Source: an uncultured Bacteroidaceae bacterium (GTDB taxonomy: Bacteria; Bacteroidota; Bacteroidia; Bacteroidales; Bacteroidaceae). Taken from it: a stretch of DNA of 42,042 nt. Under the pieces are notes generated by a model. It saw nothing but the letters and a program-made list of their open reading frames with translations, was not told the DNA's origin and did not search any database. Numbering within the stretch: position 1 is the stretch's first letter; each line of letters begins with the position of its first letter. Of the stretch, positions 24,934-33,543 are shown one piece after another. The stretch lies in the NCBI GenBank assembly GCA_905236985.1, contig CAJORF010000019.1:1-42042 (forward strand), written 5' to 3'. Both the position numbers and the translations under genes were made by a program.

Positions 24934-27297
24934 GTACTCGTGCATACTCTGTGCAGCGCGACGACCATCACCCATAGCGAGGATGACGGTGGCACCACCG
25001 CGCACGATGTCACCACCTGCGAAGATGGTTGGGATGTTGGTCTGCATACCCTCGCTGACCACGATGGTGTTCTTTCGACCCAGTTCGAGACCTTCAATGC
25101 TCGTGGGCACGATGGGGTTCGGAGAGACACCGACGGCGACGATAGCCTGATCAATCTCAATGGTCTCCGTGGCACCGGGAATGGGTTGCGGTGAGCGACG
25201 TCCGCTGGCATCGGGCTCGCCGAGTTCCATCTTCTGGAGCACTACAGCGCGAACATTGCCCTTGTCATCGGCAAGGTATTCGATGGGGTTGTGCAGGGTG
25301 AGAAACTCGATACCCTCCTCCTTGGCATGTTTGACCTCTTCGAGACGTGCTGGCATCTCAGCCTCGCTACGACGGTAGGCGATGAAGACACGCTCAGCAC
25401 CGAGACGCTTAGCGGTACGGCAAGAGTCCATTGCGGTATTGCCACCACCGACCACCATGACGTGCTTGGCACGATGGATAGGCGTATCCGTATCGGGATT
25501 TGAAGCATCCATGAGATTGACGCGGGTGAGGTATTCATTGCTGGACATCACGCCCTTGAGATTCTCGCCAGGGATATTCATGAAGTTAGGCAGACCAGCA
25601 CCAGAACCAACGAAGATGCCTGCAAAACCCTGATTCTCGAGCTCCTCGACGGTGATTGTCTTACCTATAATGCAGTCCTTGATGAACTTCACGCCCATCT
25701 TCTCCAAGTTCTGAATCTCCACATCCACGATAGCGTTAGGCAGACGGAACTCGGGGATGCCATACTTCAGCACACCGCCAATCTCATGGAGTGCTTCGAA
25801 GACAGTGACATCATAGCCAAACTTAGCCATATCGCCAGCAAAGCTCAGACCAGAAGGACCAGAACCAACGACTGCAATCTTCTTGCCATTGGCAGGAGCA
25901 CACTCAGGTACAGCGATGTTACCGCTCTCGCGTTCGTAGTCGGCAGCGAAGCGCTCCAGATAGCCGATAGCCACGGCGGGCTCGTTCATCTTCAGGTGAA
26001 TACACTTGCTCTCGCACTGCTTCTCCTGCGGACATACGCGACCACAAACAGCGGGCAGGGCGGAGGTCTGTTTCAACACCTGAGCAGCACCGAGGAAGTT
26101 GCCGCGCTCGATATTCTTGATAAATGAAGGAATCTGAATGTTCACCGGGCAGCCTTCCATACAAGTGGGTTTAGCGCAATCGAGGCAACGCTTGGCTTCG
26201 AGCAAAGCCTGCTCCTTGGTGAGTCCCTTGTTGACCTCTTCGGTGCGGGTGGTAGCGCGATAGACGGGATCGAGTTCAGGCATCACGACGCGTGAAATCT
26301 GCGTACGTTCCTTCGCCTTCATGCTCTTACGCAACTCTTCGCGCCAAGGGGCGTTGCGATCAGTGAGGGAAGAAGTGGACTCTCCCCCCTCCTTCCCTTT
26401 TAGAGTGGGAGCGGTCACTTGACCAGATTGGTTATCCTTTTCAGAAGGTATTTGCTCCCTATCTGATAGGGAGGGCGAGGGGAGAGTCTCTCTTGTCATT
26501 GCCTCCATCTCCTCCGCCTTGAACGCCGTCATGCGTGACAGCATCTCATCGAAATCAACTTCATGGCCATCAAACTCAGGACCATCAACGCAAACAAACT
26601 TTGTCTTGCCGCCAACTGTGATGCGGCAGGCACCGCACATACCCGTGCCATCGACCATGATAGTGTTCAGCGAGACATCTGTGCTGATGCCATACTTCTT
26701 CGTCAACAGACAGCAGAACTTCATCATAATGGCAGGGCCGATGGCAAAAACCTTATCAACCTGCTCGCGCTGAATCACCTGTTCGATACCTACGGTGACA
26801 ACACCCTTCTGACCATACGAGCCGTCATCCGTCATAATGATGACCTCGTCAGAGTGCTGACGCACTTCATCCTCCAATATAATAAGATCCTTGGATCGAC
26901 CTGCCAACACGCTGATGACGCGGTTGCCAGAAGCTTTCAGGGCCTTGATGATGGGGAGCATGGGAGCTACGCCCACGCCACCGCCGGCACACACCACGGT
27001 ACCGAAATTCTCTATATGAGTTGCCTTGCCAAGAGGACCTACAACGTCGGTGATCTCATCACCCACGTTCAGGTCACAGAGTTTAGTGCTCGACACTCCC
27101 ACCTTCTGGACAACCAAGGTGATGGTGCCGGCCTGTACGTCGGCGTCGGCGATGGTCAGGGGCATACGCTCACCTTTCTCTCCTACGCGTACGATGACGA
27201 AGTGACCTGCACGGCGTGCCTTGGCGATGAGGGGAGCCTCGACCACCAGTTTGAATACTTTCTCTGAAAATTGCTCTTTGGCTACAATCTTATTCAT
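24922..27297 (-). CDS. NADH-dependent reduced ferredoxin:NADP+ oxidoreductase, NfnA-NfnB fusion (sulfide dehydrogenase/glutamate synthase-like)
   Basis: A 791-residue fusion of two flavoprotein subunits. Residues 1-265: ferredoxin-NADP reductase-like, with FAD/NAD-binding GPLGKATHIENFGTVVCAGGGVGVAPMLP (87-115) and a 2Fe-2S cluster near MCGACRITVGGKTKFVCVDGPEFDGHEVDF (220-249). Residues about 315-791: GltD-like, with iron-sulfur cysteines in CLDCAKPTCMEGCPVNIQ and CGRVCPQEKQCESKC, then nucleotide motifs VVGSGPSGLSFAGDMAKFG and VVGGGNTAMDSC, and the closing FAGGDIVRGGATVILAMGDGR. In the Nfn complex this pair bifurcates electrons between NADPH, NADH and ferredoxin. Residues about 269-308 (ETLPSPSLSD...APTLKGKEGGES) are an inserted palindromic repeat exactly at the junction. 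A TACTTTTG -7 element lies 53 bases before the ATG. Confidence 0.87.
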   Translation of the reverse strand: MNKIVAKEQFSEKVFKLVVEAPLIAKARRAGHFVIVRVGEKGERMPLTIADADVQAGTITLVVQKVGVSSTKLCDLNVGDEITDVVGPLGKATHIENFGTVVCAGGGVGVAPMLPIIKALKASGNRVISVLAGRSKDLIILEDEVRQHSDEVIIMTDDGSYGQKGVVTVGIEQVIQREQVDKVFAIGPAIMMKFCCLLTKKYGISTDVSLNTIMVDGTGMCGACRITVGGKTKFVCVDGPEFDGHEVDFDEMLSRMTAFKAEEMEAMTRETLPSPSLSDREQIPSEKDNQSGQVTAPTLKGKEGGESTSSLTDRNAPWREELRKSMKAKERTQISRVVMPELDPVYRATTRTEEVNKGLTKEQALLEAKRCLDCAKPTCMEGCPVNIQIPSFIKNIERGNFLGAAQVLKQTSALPAVCGRVCPQEKQCESKCIHLKMNEPAVAIGYLERFAADYERESGNIAVPECAPANGKKIAVVGSGPSGLSFAGDMAKFGYDVTVFEALHEIGGVLKYGIPEFRLPNAIVDVEIQNLEKMGVKFIKDCIIGKTITVEELENQGFAGIFVGSGAGLPNFMNIPGENLKGVMSSNEYLTRVNLMDASNPDTDTPIHRAKHVMVVGGGNTAMDSCRTAKRLGAERVFIAYRRSEAEMPARLEEVKHAKEEGIEFLTLHNPIEYLADDKGNVRAVVLQKMELGEPDASGRRSPQPIPGATETIEIDQAIVAVGVSPNPIVPTSIEGLELGRKNTIVVSEGMQTNIPTIFAGGDIVRGGATVILAMGDGRRAAQSMHEYLEK
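26377..26490 (-). repeat. in-frame palindromic element, copy in nfnAB
   Basis: On the coding strand it opens GAGACTCTCCCCTCGCCCTCCC, the same 22 bases as the dsbD copy, with a 9-bp hairpin CTCCCTATC/GATAGGGAG (26455-26473). It closes with GCTCCCACTCTAAAAGGGAAGG and GGGGGGAGAGTCC. Left and right ends are inverted matches (GACTCTCC against GGAGAGTC). Read as ETLPSPS...APTLKGKEGGES. Confidence 0.8.
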
Positions 27298-27349
27298 TGT
27301 TGTTGCGTTTTGTGTGATTTGTTATCCGAATTCTTTGATAAAACGGCGC

Positions 27350-27357
27350 AAAAGTAC
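27350..27357 (-). promoter_or_regulatory. -7 element for nfnAB
   Basis: TACTTTTG on the minus strand, 53 bases before ATG 27297. It is divergent from the phosphorylase promoter. The -33 position has no exact TTTG. Confidence 0.5.
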
Positions 27358-27441
27358 ATAAATAATATGAAATACGCACCCGCGAGGACATTTTTTTGCG
27401 AACTTTCTACACAAAAAGAAACATATATCAAAATAATCATG

Positions 27442-27449
27442 TATCTTTG
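27442..27449 (+). promoter_or_regulatory. -7 element for the nucleoside phosphorylase gene
   Basis: TATCTTTG, 33 bases before ATG 27483. Confidence 0.55.
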
Positions 27450-27482
27450 CAGCAATAATAACATTAAAAAACGACTATTGCT

Positions 27483-28355
27483 ATGAAGAAAGTATTTCCA
27501 CCTTCAGAACTTATCATCAATGAGGACGGCAGCGCATTCCACCTGCACGTTCGCCCCGAACAATTAGCTGACCGCGTCATCCTCGTAGGTGATCCGGGTC
27601 GTGTGGCCACAGTTGCTTCGCATTTTGAAAGCATCGAATGCGACATCCAGAGCCGCGAGTTCCACACCATGACGGGTTCCTTCCATAATAAACGCATCAG
27701 CGTTGTCAGTACCGGCATCGGCTGTGATAACATCGACATCGTACTGAACGAACTTGACGCTTTGGCCAACATCGACTTCACGACCCGTACTGAAAAAGAT
27801 GAGCACCGCACACTCACCGTCGTACGAATCGGCACTTGCGGAGGCCTACAGCCCTTCACCCCCACGGGATCGTTTATCGCTTCTGTGAAGAGCATTGGTT
27901 TCGACGGGCTGCTCAACTTCTACGATGGGCGTAACGAGGTCTGTGACCTGGCACTCGAAGAAGCCTTCAAGCAGCACATGAGCTGGTCGCCCCTCAAGGG
28001 TTCGCCATACGTCGCCAACGCTGATCCAGGACTCATCGACCAAATCGCCAAGGACGATATGGTGCGCGGTATCACCATTGCTTGCGGCGGTTTCTATGGT
28101 CCGCAAGGTCGCCAGCTGCGCCTTCGCATTCAGGACCCTGATCAGAATCAGAAGGTTGAAGCATTTGAGTTCAATGGTTTGCATATCTGCAACTTCGAGA
28201 TGGAAAGTTCAGCCGTGGCAGGTCTGTCTGCCCTGCTCGGTCATCGCGCCATGACCTGCTGTATGGTCATCGCAAACCGCTACACCACCGAGATGAACAC
28301 CGAGTACAAGAACTCCATCGACACGCTCATTCAACTCGTTCTCAACCGCATCTAA
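27483..28355 (+). CDS. nucleoside phosphorylase, uridine phosphorylase-like
   Basis: PNP/UDP family enzyme that splits nucleosides with phosphate in cytoplasmic salvage. 290 residues. The phosphate-site GDPGR is at 36-40 (RVILVGDPGRVATVASHF), followed by GIGCDNIDIVLNEL, VVRIGTCGGLQP (phosphate and sugar contacts) and NFEMESSAVAGLSALLGHR (237-255), where MES holds the ribose 2'/3' hydroxyls. The insertion NADPGLIDQIAKDDMVRGITIACGGFYGPQGRQLRLRI is as in the Bacteroides uridine phosphorylase-like proteins, somewhat larger than E. coli Udp. The base preference (uridine versus others) cannot be fixed by eye. ATG 27483 is the first start after the promoter. mnmE follows after 39 bases, across a heptad-repeat spacer. 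Confidence 0.83.
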   Translation: MKKVFPPSELIINEDGSAFHLHVRPEQLADRVILVGDPGRVATVASHFESIECDIQSREFHTMTGSFHNKRISVVSTGIGCDNIDIVLNELDALANIDFTTRTEKDEHRTLTVVRIGTCGGLQPFTPTGSFIASVKSIGFDGLLNFYDGRNEVCDLALEEAFKQHMSWSPLKGSPYVANADPGLIDQIAKDDMVRGITIACGGFYGPQGRQLRLRIQDPDQNQKVEAFEFNGLHICNFEMESSAVAGLSALLGHRAMTCCMVIANRYTTEMNTEYKNSIDTLIQLVLNRI

Positions 28356-28394
28356 CTTTACATTTTTCACTTTTCACTATTTAACTTTTCATTT

Positions 28395-29684
28395 TTGAAA
28401 GCCACCATCTGCGCCATCGCCACCGCCCCGGGCGGAGCTATCGGCATCATTCGCATCAGCGGTTCCGAGGCCTTTTCCTTCACTCGCCGCATCTGTCACC
28501 GCATCACGACAGAGACTCCGCCGCGCACTGCCGTGCTCTCCCCTATCCTATCCATGGACGGCACGGTTCTTGATGATGCCCTTGTCACGCTCTTCCCTGC
28601 TCCCCACAGCTACACGGGAGAGGACTGCGTGGAGCTCTCCTGCCACGGATCACGCTATATCTTGAATGAGGTGTTGGCACTTCTCTTGCAGCAAGGCTGT
28701 CAAATGGCTGAACCTGGTGAGTTTACCATGCGCGCGTACCTCAACGGCAAGCTCGATTTGAGTCAGGCCGAAGCCGTGGCAGATCTCATTGCAGCCAACA
28801 GTGCTGCTGCCCATCGCATCGCCGTCTCGCAGTTGCGCGGTCATTTCTCATCAGAGCTCTCTCACCTCCGCGACAAGCTGCTACGGCTGACTTCACTGCT
28901 TGAGCTGGAACTCGATTTTTCCGATCACGAGGAACTGGAGTTTGCTGACCGCAGCGAACTGCTTAACCTCGCAGTGACCATCAGTGGTCGCATCCAACAT
29001 CTGGCCTCCACCTTCCATGCTGGCAATGCCCTAAAGCATGGCATCCCCGTGGCCATTGTGGGAGCACCCAACGTGGGCAAATCCACCCTCCTCAACGCTC
29101 TGCTCGGCGAAGAGCGCGCCATCGTCAGCGACATTCAAGGCACCACGCGCGATGCCATTGAAGACACCATCCAACTCAACGGCATCACCTTCCGTTTCAT
29201 CGACACAGCAGGCATCCGCCACACCAACGATACCATTGAGAATCTAGGTATTGAGCGTTCAATTGCAGCCGCACGTAACGCCTCCATCATCATCATGATG
29301 AAAGAGCCCGGCATAGATTTCCCCGACATCGCTGTTCGCGATGACCAAACAGTCATCCACATCGAGAACAAGACAGAAACCTTCCAAGCCAAATACGGCA
29401 CTGGACTCGAAGAGCTGCGTCACCGTCTCGTAGAAGCTGCACCCAAAGCGTCTGATGAGGATGTCATTGTCACCAGTGCGCGCCACTACGAAGCCCTCCT
29501 CCGCGCCCACGATAGCCTCACCCGCGTCATTGAAGGCCTAAGGTCCAATTCACTGCTTCCCTCCGATCTCATTGCCGAAGACTTACGCTTGACGCTCGAT
29601 GCGCTCGCAGACATCACAGGTGGTGCGATCACTCCCCAAGAGACCCTCAACAATATCTTCGCTCATTTCTGCGTGGGGAAATGA
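28395..29684 (+). CDS. mnmE: tRNA uridine-5-carboxymethylaminomethyl(34) synthesis GTPase
   Basis: Partner of MnmG in making (c)mnm5U34 at tRNA wobble positions. The start is TTG 28395: the frame then reads [22 protein letters not shown], the invariant N-terminus, and no ATG lies in frame between it and the upstream stop. Formyl-THF-binding N-domain to about 120; helical domain; GTPase with GAPNVGKST (223-231, P-loop), GTTRD, DTAGIR and NKTE; C-terminal catalytic CVGK with the essential cysteine, ending the protein. At 429 residues it is slightly short but has all motifs. The start codon lies in the T-rich heptad repeat that separates it from the phosphorylase gene. The cyclo-ligase gene follows 28 bases later, and this enzyme makes a folate species related to the MnmE cofactor. 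Confidence 0.93.
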   Translation: MKATICAIATAPGGAIGIIRISGSEAFSFTRRICHRITTETPPRTAVLSPILSMDGTVLDDALVTLFPAPHSYTGEDCVELSCHGSRYILNEVLALLLQQGCQMAEPGEFTMRAYLNGKLDLSQAEAVADLIAANSAAAHRIAVSQLRGHFSSELSHLRDKLLRLTSLLELELDFSDHEELEFADRSELLNLAVTISGRIQHLASTFHAGNALKHGIPVAIVGAPNVGKSTLLNALLGEERAIVSDIQGTTRDAIEDTIQLNGITFRFIDTAGIRHTNDTIENLGIERSIAAARNASIIIMMKEPGIDFPDIAVRDDQTVIHIENKTETFQAKYGTGLEELRHRLVEAAPKASDEDVIVTSARHYEALLRAHDSLTRVIEGLRSNSLLPSDLIAEDLRLTLDALADITGGAITPQETLNNIFAHFCVGK

Positions 29685-29712
29685 GACATCATGAAAAAAG
29701 CCCCAAGTAACA

Positions 29713-30318
29713 ATGGTGACGGAGAAAACGAAAGAAAAGGCACAAGTAGAGGCGTTGGACAAACAGGCTCTGCGACAAGAGATGCGGCGACGCAAGGAGG
29801 CACACTCGAAAGAAGAACGGGAGGCATTGTCTGCTGATATTACAGCTTGTTTGAGGAAAGACGCTCATTGGAGCGCAGCTCAAACCATTCTTTTATACCA
29901 TTCTCTTCCTGACGAAGTTAACACACACCATTTGCTACATGATGCAGTCATCGAGGGCAAACGTGTGCTATTGCCTGTGGTGGTCGGAGATAACTTGGAA
30001 CTACGTCTGTTCAAGCCTTTGGATCAGATGCATGAAGGAGCCTTTCATATCCTCGAGCCCGAGGGCGAAACGTTCGCAGAAGAGCAAGCTATCGATCTGG
30101 TAATAGTGCCAGGCGTAGCGTTCACCAAGGACGGACGCCGCCTCGGTCGGGGACGCGGCTACTATGATCGTCTGCTTACGCGTCTTGCAGGCGTATATAA
30201 AATAGGAATCTGCTGGCCTTTTCAACTCCTCGACGACCTGCCCACAGAACCCCATGACATCCGCTTGGATGATGTCATCAGCGTATCAATGGAAGCCACT
30301 TTCGCAACCAATCAATAA
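29713..30318 (+). CDS. 5-formyltetrahydrofolate cyclo-ligase
   Basis: ATP-dependent enzyme converting 5-formyl-THF to 5,10-methenyl-THF, clearing a dead-end folate. 201 residues. Family motifs: KQALRQEMRRRKEA (17-30) at the N-terminus with the basic ATP-binding start, LPDEVNTHHL, LPVVVGDNLELRLF, EPEGE, VPGVAFTKDGRRLGRGRGYYDRLL (phosphate-binding GRGRGYYD) and the C-terminal VISVSM. ATG 29713 gives a 15-residue lead before the conserved part, and no ATG lies closer in frame. Its 3' end overlaps the dciA-like gene of the other strand by 7 bases (30312-30318). Downstream of mnmE with a 28-base gap, same message likely. Confidence 0.9.
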   Translation: MVTEKTKEKAQVEALDKQALRQEMRRRKEAHSKEEREALSADITACLRKDAHWSAAQTILLYHSLPDEVNTHHLLHDAVIEGKRVLLPVVVGDNLELRLFKPLDQMHEGAFHILEPEGETFAEEQAIDLVIVPGVAFTKDGRRLGRGRGYYDRLLTRLAGVYKIGICWPFQLLDDLPTEPHDIRLDDVISVSMEATFATNQ

Positions 30319-30602
30319 AAAGCAATATTCTCTATAACCTGCGCTCCTACGTACTCGTTGAGTCTATGAACCAACACCTTACGATTCATCGACAGCTCCG
30401 CGCGAATAACAGAAGAGCTGAGATGAACATAGAGCACACGGTTGCGGATGGAGAGATCGGTAGTATGGTTGGCTATGCCGTGCCCCATCACCTCGGGCCA
30501 CGCCTCGATAAGACGGTATTCGTTGTAGGGCGTCTCCAACCCTTCTTCACGCAACAACTGTATCACGAGATCTCCCAATGGCTCTGCTTTCTGCTTTCTC
30601 AT
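30312..30602 (-). CDS. DUF721 / DciA-like protein
   Basis: A small protein of 96 residues. The pattern LGDLVIQLLREEGLETPYNEYRLIEAWPEVMG...IANHTTDLSIRNRVLYVHLSSSVIRAELSMNRKVLVHRLNEYVG is that of DUF721, which includes DciA, a loader of replicative helicase in many bacteria that lack DnaC. The gene starts within the recF stop (ATG and TGA overlap at 30599-30602), the classical recF-DUF721 pair, so translation is coupled and a role in replication or repair is likely. Its end overlaps the cyclo-ligase gene on the other strand by 7 bases. Confidence 0.85.
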   Translation of the reverse strand: MRKQKAEPLGDLVIQLLREEGLETPYNEYRLIEAWPEVMGHGIANHTTDLSIRNRVLYVHLSSSVIRAELSMNRKVLVHRLNEYVGAQVIENIAFY

Positions 30603-31699
30603 GGCATGATCTCCCCTTTTTTAACGTGGAACAAACGATAGTCGCTATCCATTCGCGATAGAATCTGGTCGAGATGGTCGCGATTGGTGTCAGTAATAAA
30701 AATTTGGCCAAAACGGTCGCCTGCTACGAGATGTACGATTTGCTCCACCCGGTCAGCATCCAACTTGTCGAAGATATCGTCCAAAAGCAGTAAGGGCTTG
30801 GTACGGCTGGCAGCGCGGCTGAGGAAATCGAACTGCGCTAACTTCATGGCTATCAAGTATGTTTTATTCTGTCCCTGCGAACCTTCACGTCGGATTGGAT
30901 AACCGCCAAGGGTCATCTCCAGTTCGTCGCGATGAACGCCGTGGAGCGAATAGCCCATTATGAGATCCTTGGCACGGTCACGCTGGATGATGTCCAAGAG
31001 CGAGCCGCGTTGTGCATGTGACACATATTGCAAACCCACCAGCTCTCGTCCGCGACTGACAATGGAATGTATTTCCTGAAAGACAGGAACAAAGCTCTCT
31101 ACGAAGCTGGCACGTGCTTCATAAATCATCTGGCCATAGCGCGCCATTTCCTCCTCCCAAAGCGACAGAAGATCGATGTCGGGAGCTGTGTCCTCGAGCT
31201 TCAAGAGTGCATTACGCTGAGCAAGGGCTTTATTGTAGCTAACGAGGGCGTCGAGATAACGATGGTCTGTTTGCGAAATGACCACATCCATGAAGCGACG
31301 CCTTTCCTCTGAACCGCCACCGATGAGCAGCGAGTCCATGGGCGACACCATCACGATGGGGATCAGCCCGATGTGTTCTGTCAGTCTCTTGTATGGTTTC
31401 TTGTTGCGTTTGAGTTGTTTTTTGCGACCACGTGACAAGCCCAGAGAGATTTCTTCCATCGTACCGTCCTCATGCTCAAAGGAACCTTGGAGCATCGCCA
31501 CCTCAGCCTCGTGACGAATGCAGGCGCTGTCCTGACTCGTAGTGCTACTCTTGCAGAGTGCGAGAAAATAGATGGCATCGAGGAAGTTCGTCTTGCCCTC
31601 ACCATTCTGTCCGATCAGACAGTTGAGTTTGGGCGAGAGTTCGAGCTCCGTTTGTGCGATATTTTTGTAGTTAAATATGGTGATATGGCGTAGTGTCAT
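30599..31699 (-). CDS. recF: DNA replication and repair protein RecF
   Basis: SMC-like ATPase that loads RecA at single-strand gaps with RecO and RecR. 366 residues from ATG 31699 (MTLRHITIFNYKNIAQTELEL); the frame stays open upstream but those residues overlap the promoter and are not part of the family. Walker A is GQNGEGKT (30-37); GGSEERRRFMDVVISQTDHRYLDALVSYNKALAQRNALL follows; the signature region is LGGYPIRREGSQGQNKTYLIAMKLAQ; Walker B is KPLLLLDDIFDKLD. TACCTTTG on the minus strand (31725-31732) supplies a -7 element 26 bases upstream. Coupled to the DUF721 gene by a 4-base overlap. Confidence 0.95.
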   Translation of the reverse strand: MTLRHITIFNYKNIAQTELELSPKLNCLIGQNGEGKTNFLDAIYFLALCKSSTTSQDSACIRHEAEVAMLQGSFEHEDGTMEEISLGLSRGRKKQLKRNKKPYKRLTEHIGLIPIVMVSPMDSLLIGGGSEERRRFMDVVISQTDHRYLDALVSYNKALAQRNALLKLEDTAPDIDLLSLWEEEMARYGQMIYEARASFVESFVPVFQEIHSIVSRGRELVGLQYVSHAQRGSLLDIIQRDRAKDLIMGYSLHGVHRDELEMTLGGYPIRREGSQGQNKTYLIAMKLAQFDFLSRAASRTKPLLLLDDIFDKLDADRVEQIVHLVAGDRFGQIFITDTNRDHLDQILSRMDSDYRLFHVKKGEIMP

Positions 31700-31724
31700 A
31701 ACGCATTTTGGGCTAAAAGCGATG

Positions 31725-31803
31725 CAAAGGTAATGTAAAAACATAAAAAATAAGAAATAATGCCCCGAAAAGTTGAAGGAACGGAAGTTTTTAACTACTT
31801 TTG
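31725..31803. promoter_or_regulatory. divergent promoters recF (-) and TPR gene (+)
   Basis: TACCTTTG (31725-31732, minus) serves recF. TACTTTTG (31796-31803, plus), with a partial GTTG at 31772-31775 exactly 20 bases upstream, serves the TPR gene, whose ATG is at 31870. Confidence 0.55.
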
Positions 31804-31869
31804 CACCGCTTTTTGCAGCCATGCGCGCAAAGATACCCCGAAAAAGGACAACTAAAACTATAAAAAACA

Positions 31870-32550
31870 ATGGCAAAGAAACAACAAAATGTGGCTGTCG
31901 AGAACATCGAAGCCGTATCAAAAACTGAAGCTTTTATCGAGAACAACAAAAAGACAATTCTCTATGGCGTATGCGCCATCGTGGTCATTGCTGCAGCTAT
32001 CATCTGCTACGTGCAGTTCATCAAGAACCCACGCGAGCAGAAGGCCAACGAGGCGCTTGCACTGTGTGAGACGCTGTTCCAGAAGGATGTCTATGATAAG
32101 GCACTGGACGGCGACGGACAAGGCTGTATCGGCTTCCTCAAGGTTGCTGATGAGTACAGCTCCACGAAAGCTGGCAACCTCGCTAAACTCTACGCTGGTC
32201 TCTGCTATGCCCAGCAGGAGAAGTGGGAGGACGCAGCCAAGATGCTCGAAAGCTTCTCTCTGAAGGATGACGCAATGGTTTCACCCGCCACGCTCGGCGC
32301 ACTCGGTAATGTCTATGCCAATCTCGGCGACAACGACAAAGCCATCAAAACCCTTTTGAAGGCCGCTAAGACTGCTGACAACGCCAGTCTCTCCCCCATC
32401 TATCTCATTGAGGCCGGTGAACTCTATGAAGTTCAGGGCAAGCCCGAAGAGGCATTGAAGCTCTATAAAGAGGTCAAGACCAAGTATGTCACTTCGATGG
32501 CTGTTCAGCAGCAGGACATAGACCGCTATATTGAGCGCGTAGCTCAGTAA
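31870..32550 (+). CDS. membrane-anchored tetratricopeptide repeat protein
   Basis: 226 residues. A short cytoplasmic lead (1-30), one membrane segment (about 29-48, [21 protein letters not shown]), then periplasmic helical repeats: [50 protein letters not shown] and [27 protein letters not shown]. The architecture matches the YfgM-like / TPR_21 proteins that work near the Sec machinery or outer-membrane assembly, but no partner is named by the sequence. ribH follows after 19 bases and smpB overlaps ribH, so the three probably share a transcript from the promoter at 31796. Confidence 0.78.
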   Translation: MAKKQQNVAVENIEAVSKTEAFIENNKKTILYGVCAIVVIAAAIICYVQFIKNPREQKANEALALCETLFQKDVYDKALDGDGQGCIGFLKVADEYSSTKAGNLAKLYAGLCYAQQEKWEDAAKMLESFSLKDDAMVSPATLGALGNVYANLGDNDKAIKTLLKAAKTADNASLSPIYLIEAGELYEVQGKPEEALKLYKEVKTKYVTSMAVQQQDIDRYIERVAQ

Positions 32551-32569
32551 GCGCAACATCGTCACTATC

Positions 32570-33097
32570 ATGGCAACCGCATACCATCATCTCTCGGACT
32601 ACGACATCAATAGCGTACCCTCAGCTGAAGGTATGCGGTTTGGTATTGTTGTAGCCGACTGGAACGATCGTTTTACTTATTCGATGGCTGAGGCCGCCAT
32701 TGACACCCTCCTGCGGCACGGCGCTCACACTGAGGATATCCTCGTGAAACACGTGCCTGGCAGTTTTGAGCTAGTCTATGGTGCCGCATGGATGGTGGAG
32801 AACACCGCCTTCGATGCCGTCATTGCCCTCGGCTGCGTCATCCGAGGTGACACCCCCCACTTCGACTATATCTGTCAAGGCACAACACAAGGCCTTGCAG
32901 AGCTGAATCTTCGCTGTAAGATCCCAGTTATCTACGGACTGCTCACCTGTAATAATAATGAACAGGCGGAGGCGCGCACGGGTGGAGTGTTGGGTAATAA
33001 AGGCACGGAGTGCGCTGTCACAGCCATCAAAATGGTAGCCTATGGCAAAGGAAAAACAGAAAACCATCAACATCAAGAATCGCAAGGCGGAGTTTGA
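32570..33097 (+). CDS. ribH: 6,7-dimethyl-8-ribityllumazine synthase
   Basis: Penultimate enzyme of riboflavin synthesis, joining the ribityl-aminouracil and the four-carbon phosphate in the cytoplasm. Motifs: [13 protein letters not shown] (24-36), [17 protein letters not shown] (59-75), [17 protein letters not shown] (86-102) with the catalytic His of TPHFDY, and [14 protein letters not shown] plus [13 protein letters not shown] at the end. The family part ends near residue 158; the last 17 residues ([17 protein letters not shown]) are read over the first 56 bases of smpB in another frame and are probably not conserved. Length 175 against about 155 usual. Follows the TPR gene by 19 bases. 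Confidence 0.93.
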   Translation: MATAYHHLSDYDINSVPSAEGMRFGIVVADWNDRFTYSMAEAAIDTLLRHGAHTEDILVKHVPGSFELVYGAAWMVENTAFDAVIALGCVIRGDTPHFDYICQGTTQGLAELNLRCKIPVIYGLLTCNNNEQAEARTGGVLGNKGTECAVTAIKMVAYGKGKTENHQHQESQGGV

Positions 33098-33509
33098 TTA
33101 CTACCTGATGGAGAAATATACCGCAGGGCTTGTCCTGACCGGCACGGAGATCAAGAGCATCCGTCTGGGAAAGGCAAGCCTTGTGGATACTTATTGTATC
33201 ATCATTGGTGGCGAAGTTTGGGTGAAGAATATGAACATCGCCCAATATTTCTACGGAACTTATAACAACCACGCTGCACGGCGTGACCGCAAGTTGCTGC
33301 TCAATCGCCGCGAGATACACCGCCTACAGAACGCCACCAAGAGTCCGGGTATGACCATCGTGCCAACACTCCTTTTCATCGATGAGAACGGACGCGCCAA
33401 ACTGGACATCTACCTTGCCCGAGGTAAGCACAGTTTCGACAAGCGCGAGACACTCAAGGAAAAGGAAGACCGCCGCGATATCAGCCGACAATTCAAGCAC
33501 AACTACTAA
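33042..33509 (+). CDS. smpB: SsrA-binding protein
   Basis: Partner of tmRNA in rescue of stalled ribosomes. 155 residues with the full family sequence: [35 protein letters not shown] (8-42), [42 protein letters not shown], and the basic tail KGKHSF-like [29 protein letters not shown] that reaches into the ribosome. The ATG at 33042 is the correct start since homologues begin MAKxKxKxxINIKN; it lies 56 bases inside ribH. metH starts 35 bases downstream. No ssrA gene was seen in the window. Confidence 0.95.
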   Translation: MAKEKQKTINIKNRKAEFDYYLMEKYTAGLVLTGTEIKSIRLGKASLVDTYCIIIGGEVWVKNMNIAQYFYGTYNNHAARRDRKLLLNRREIHRLQNATKSPGMTIVPTLLFIDENGRAKLDIYLARGKHSFDKRETLKEKEDRRDISRQFKHNY

Positions 33510-33543
33510 GTTGTGATATAATCACTTAACGTGCACTCATTCT

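Noticed and set aside
33510..33543. Cobalamin riboswitch in front of metH
   Set aside because: The gap is only 34 bases, too short for a B12 box or a SAM aptamer, and no such motif is seen.
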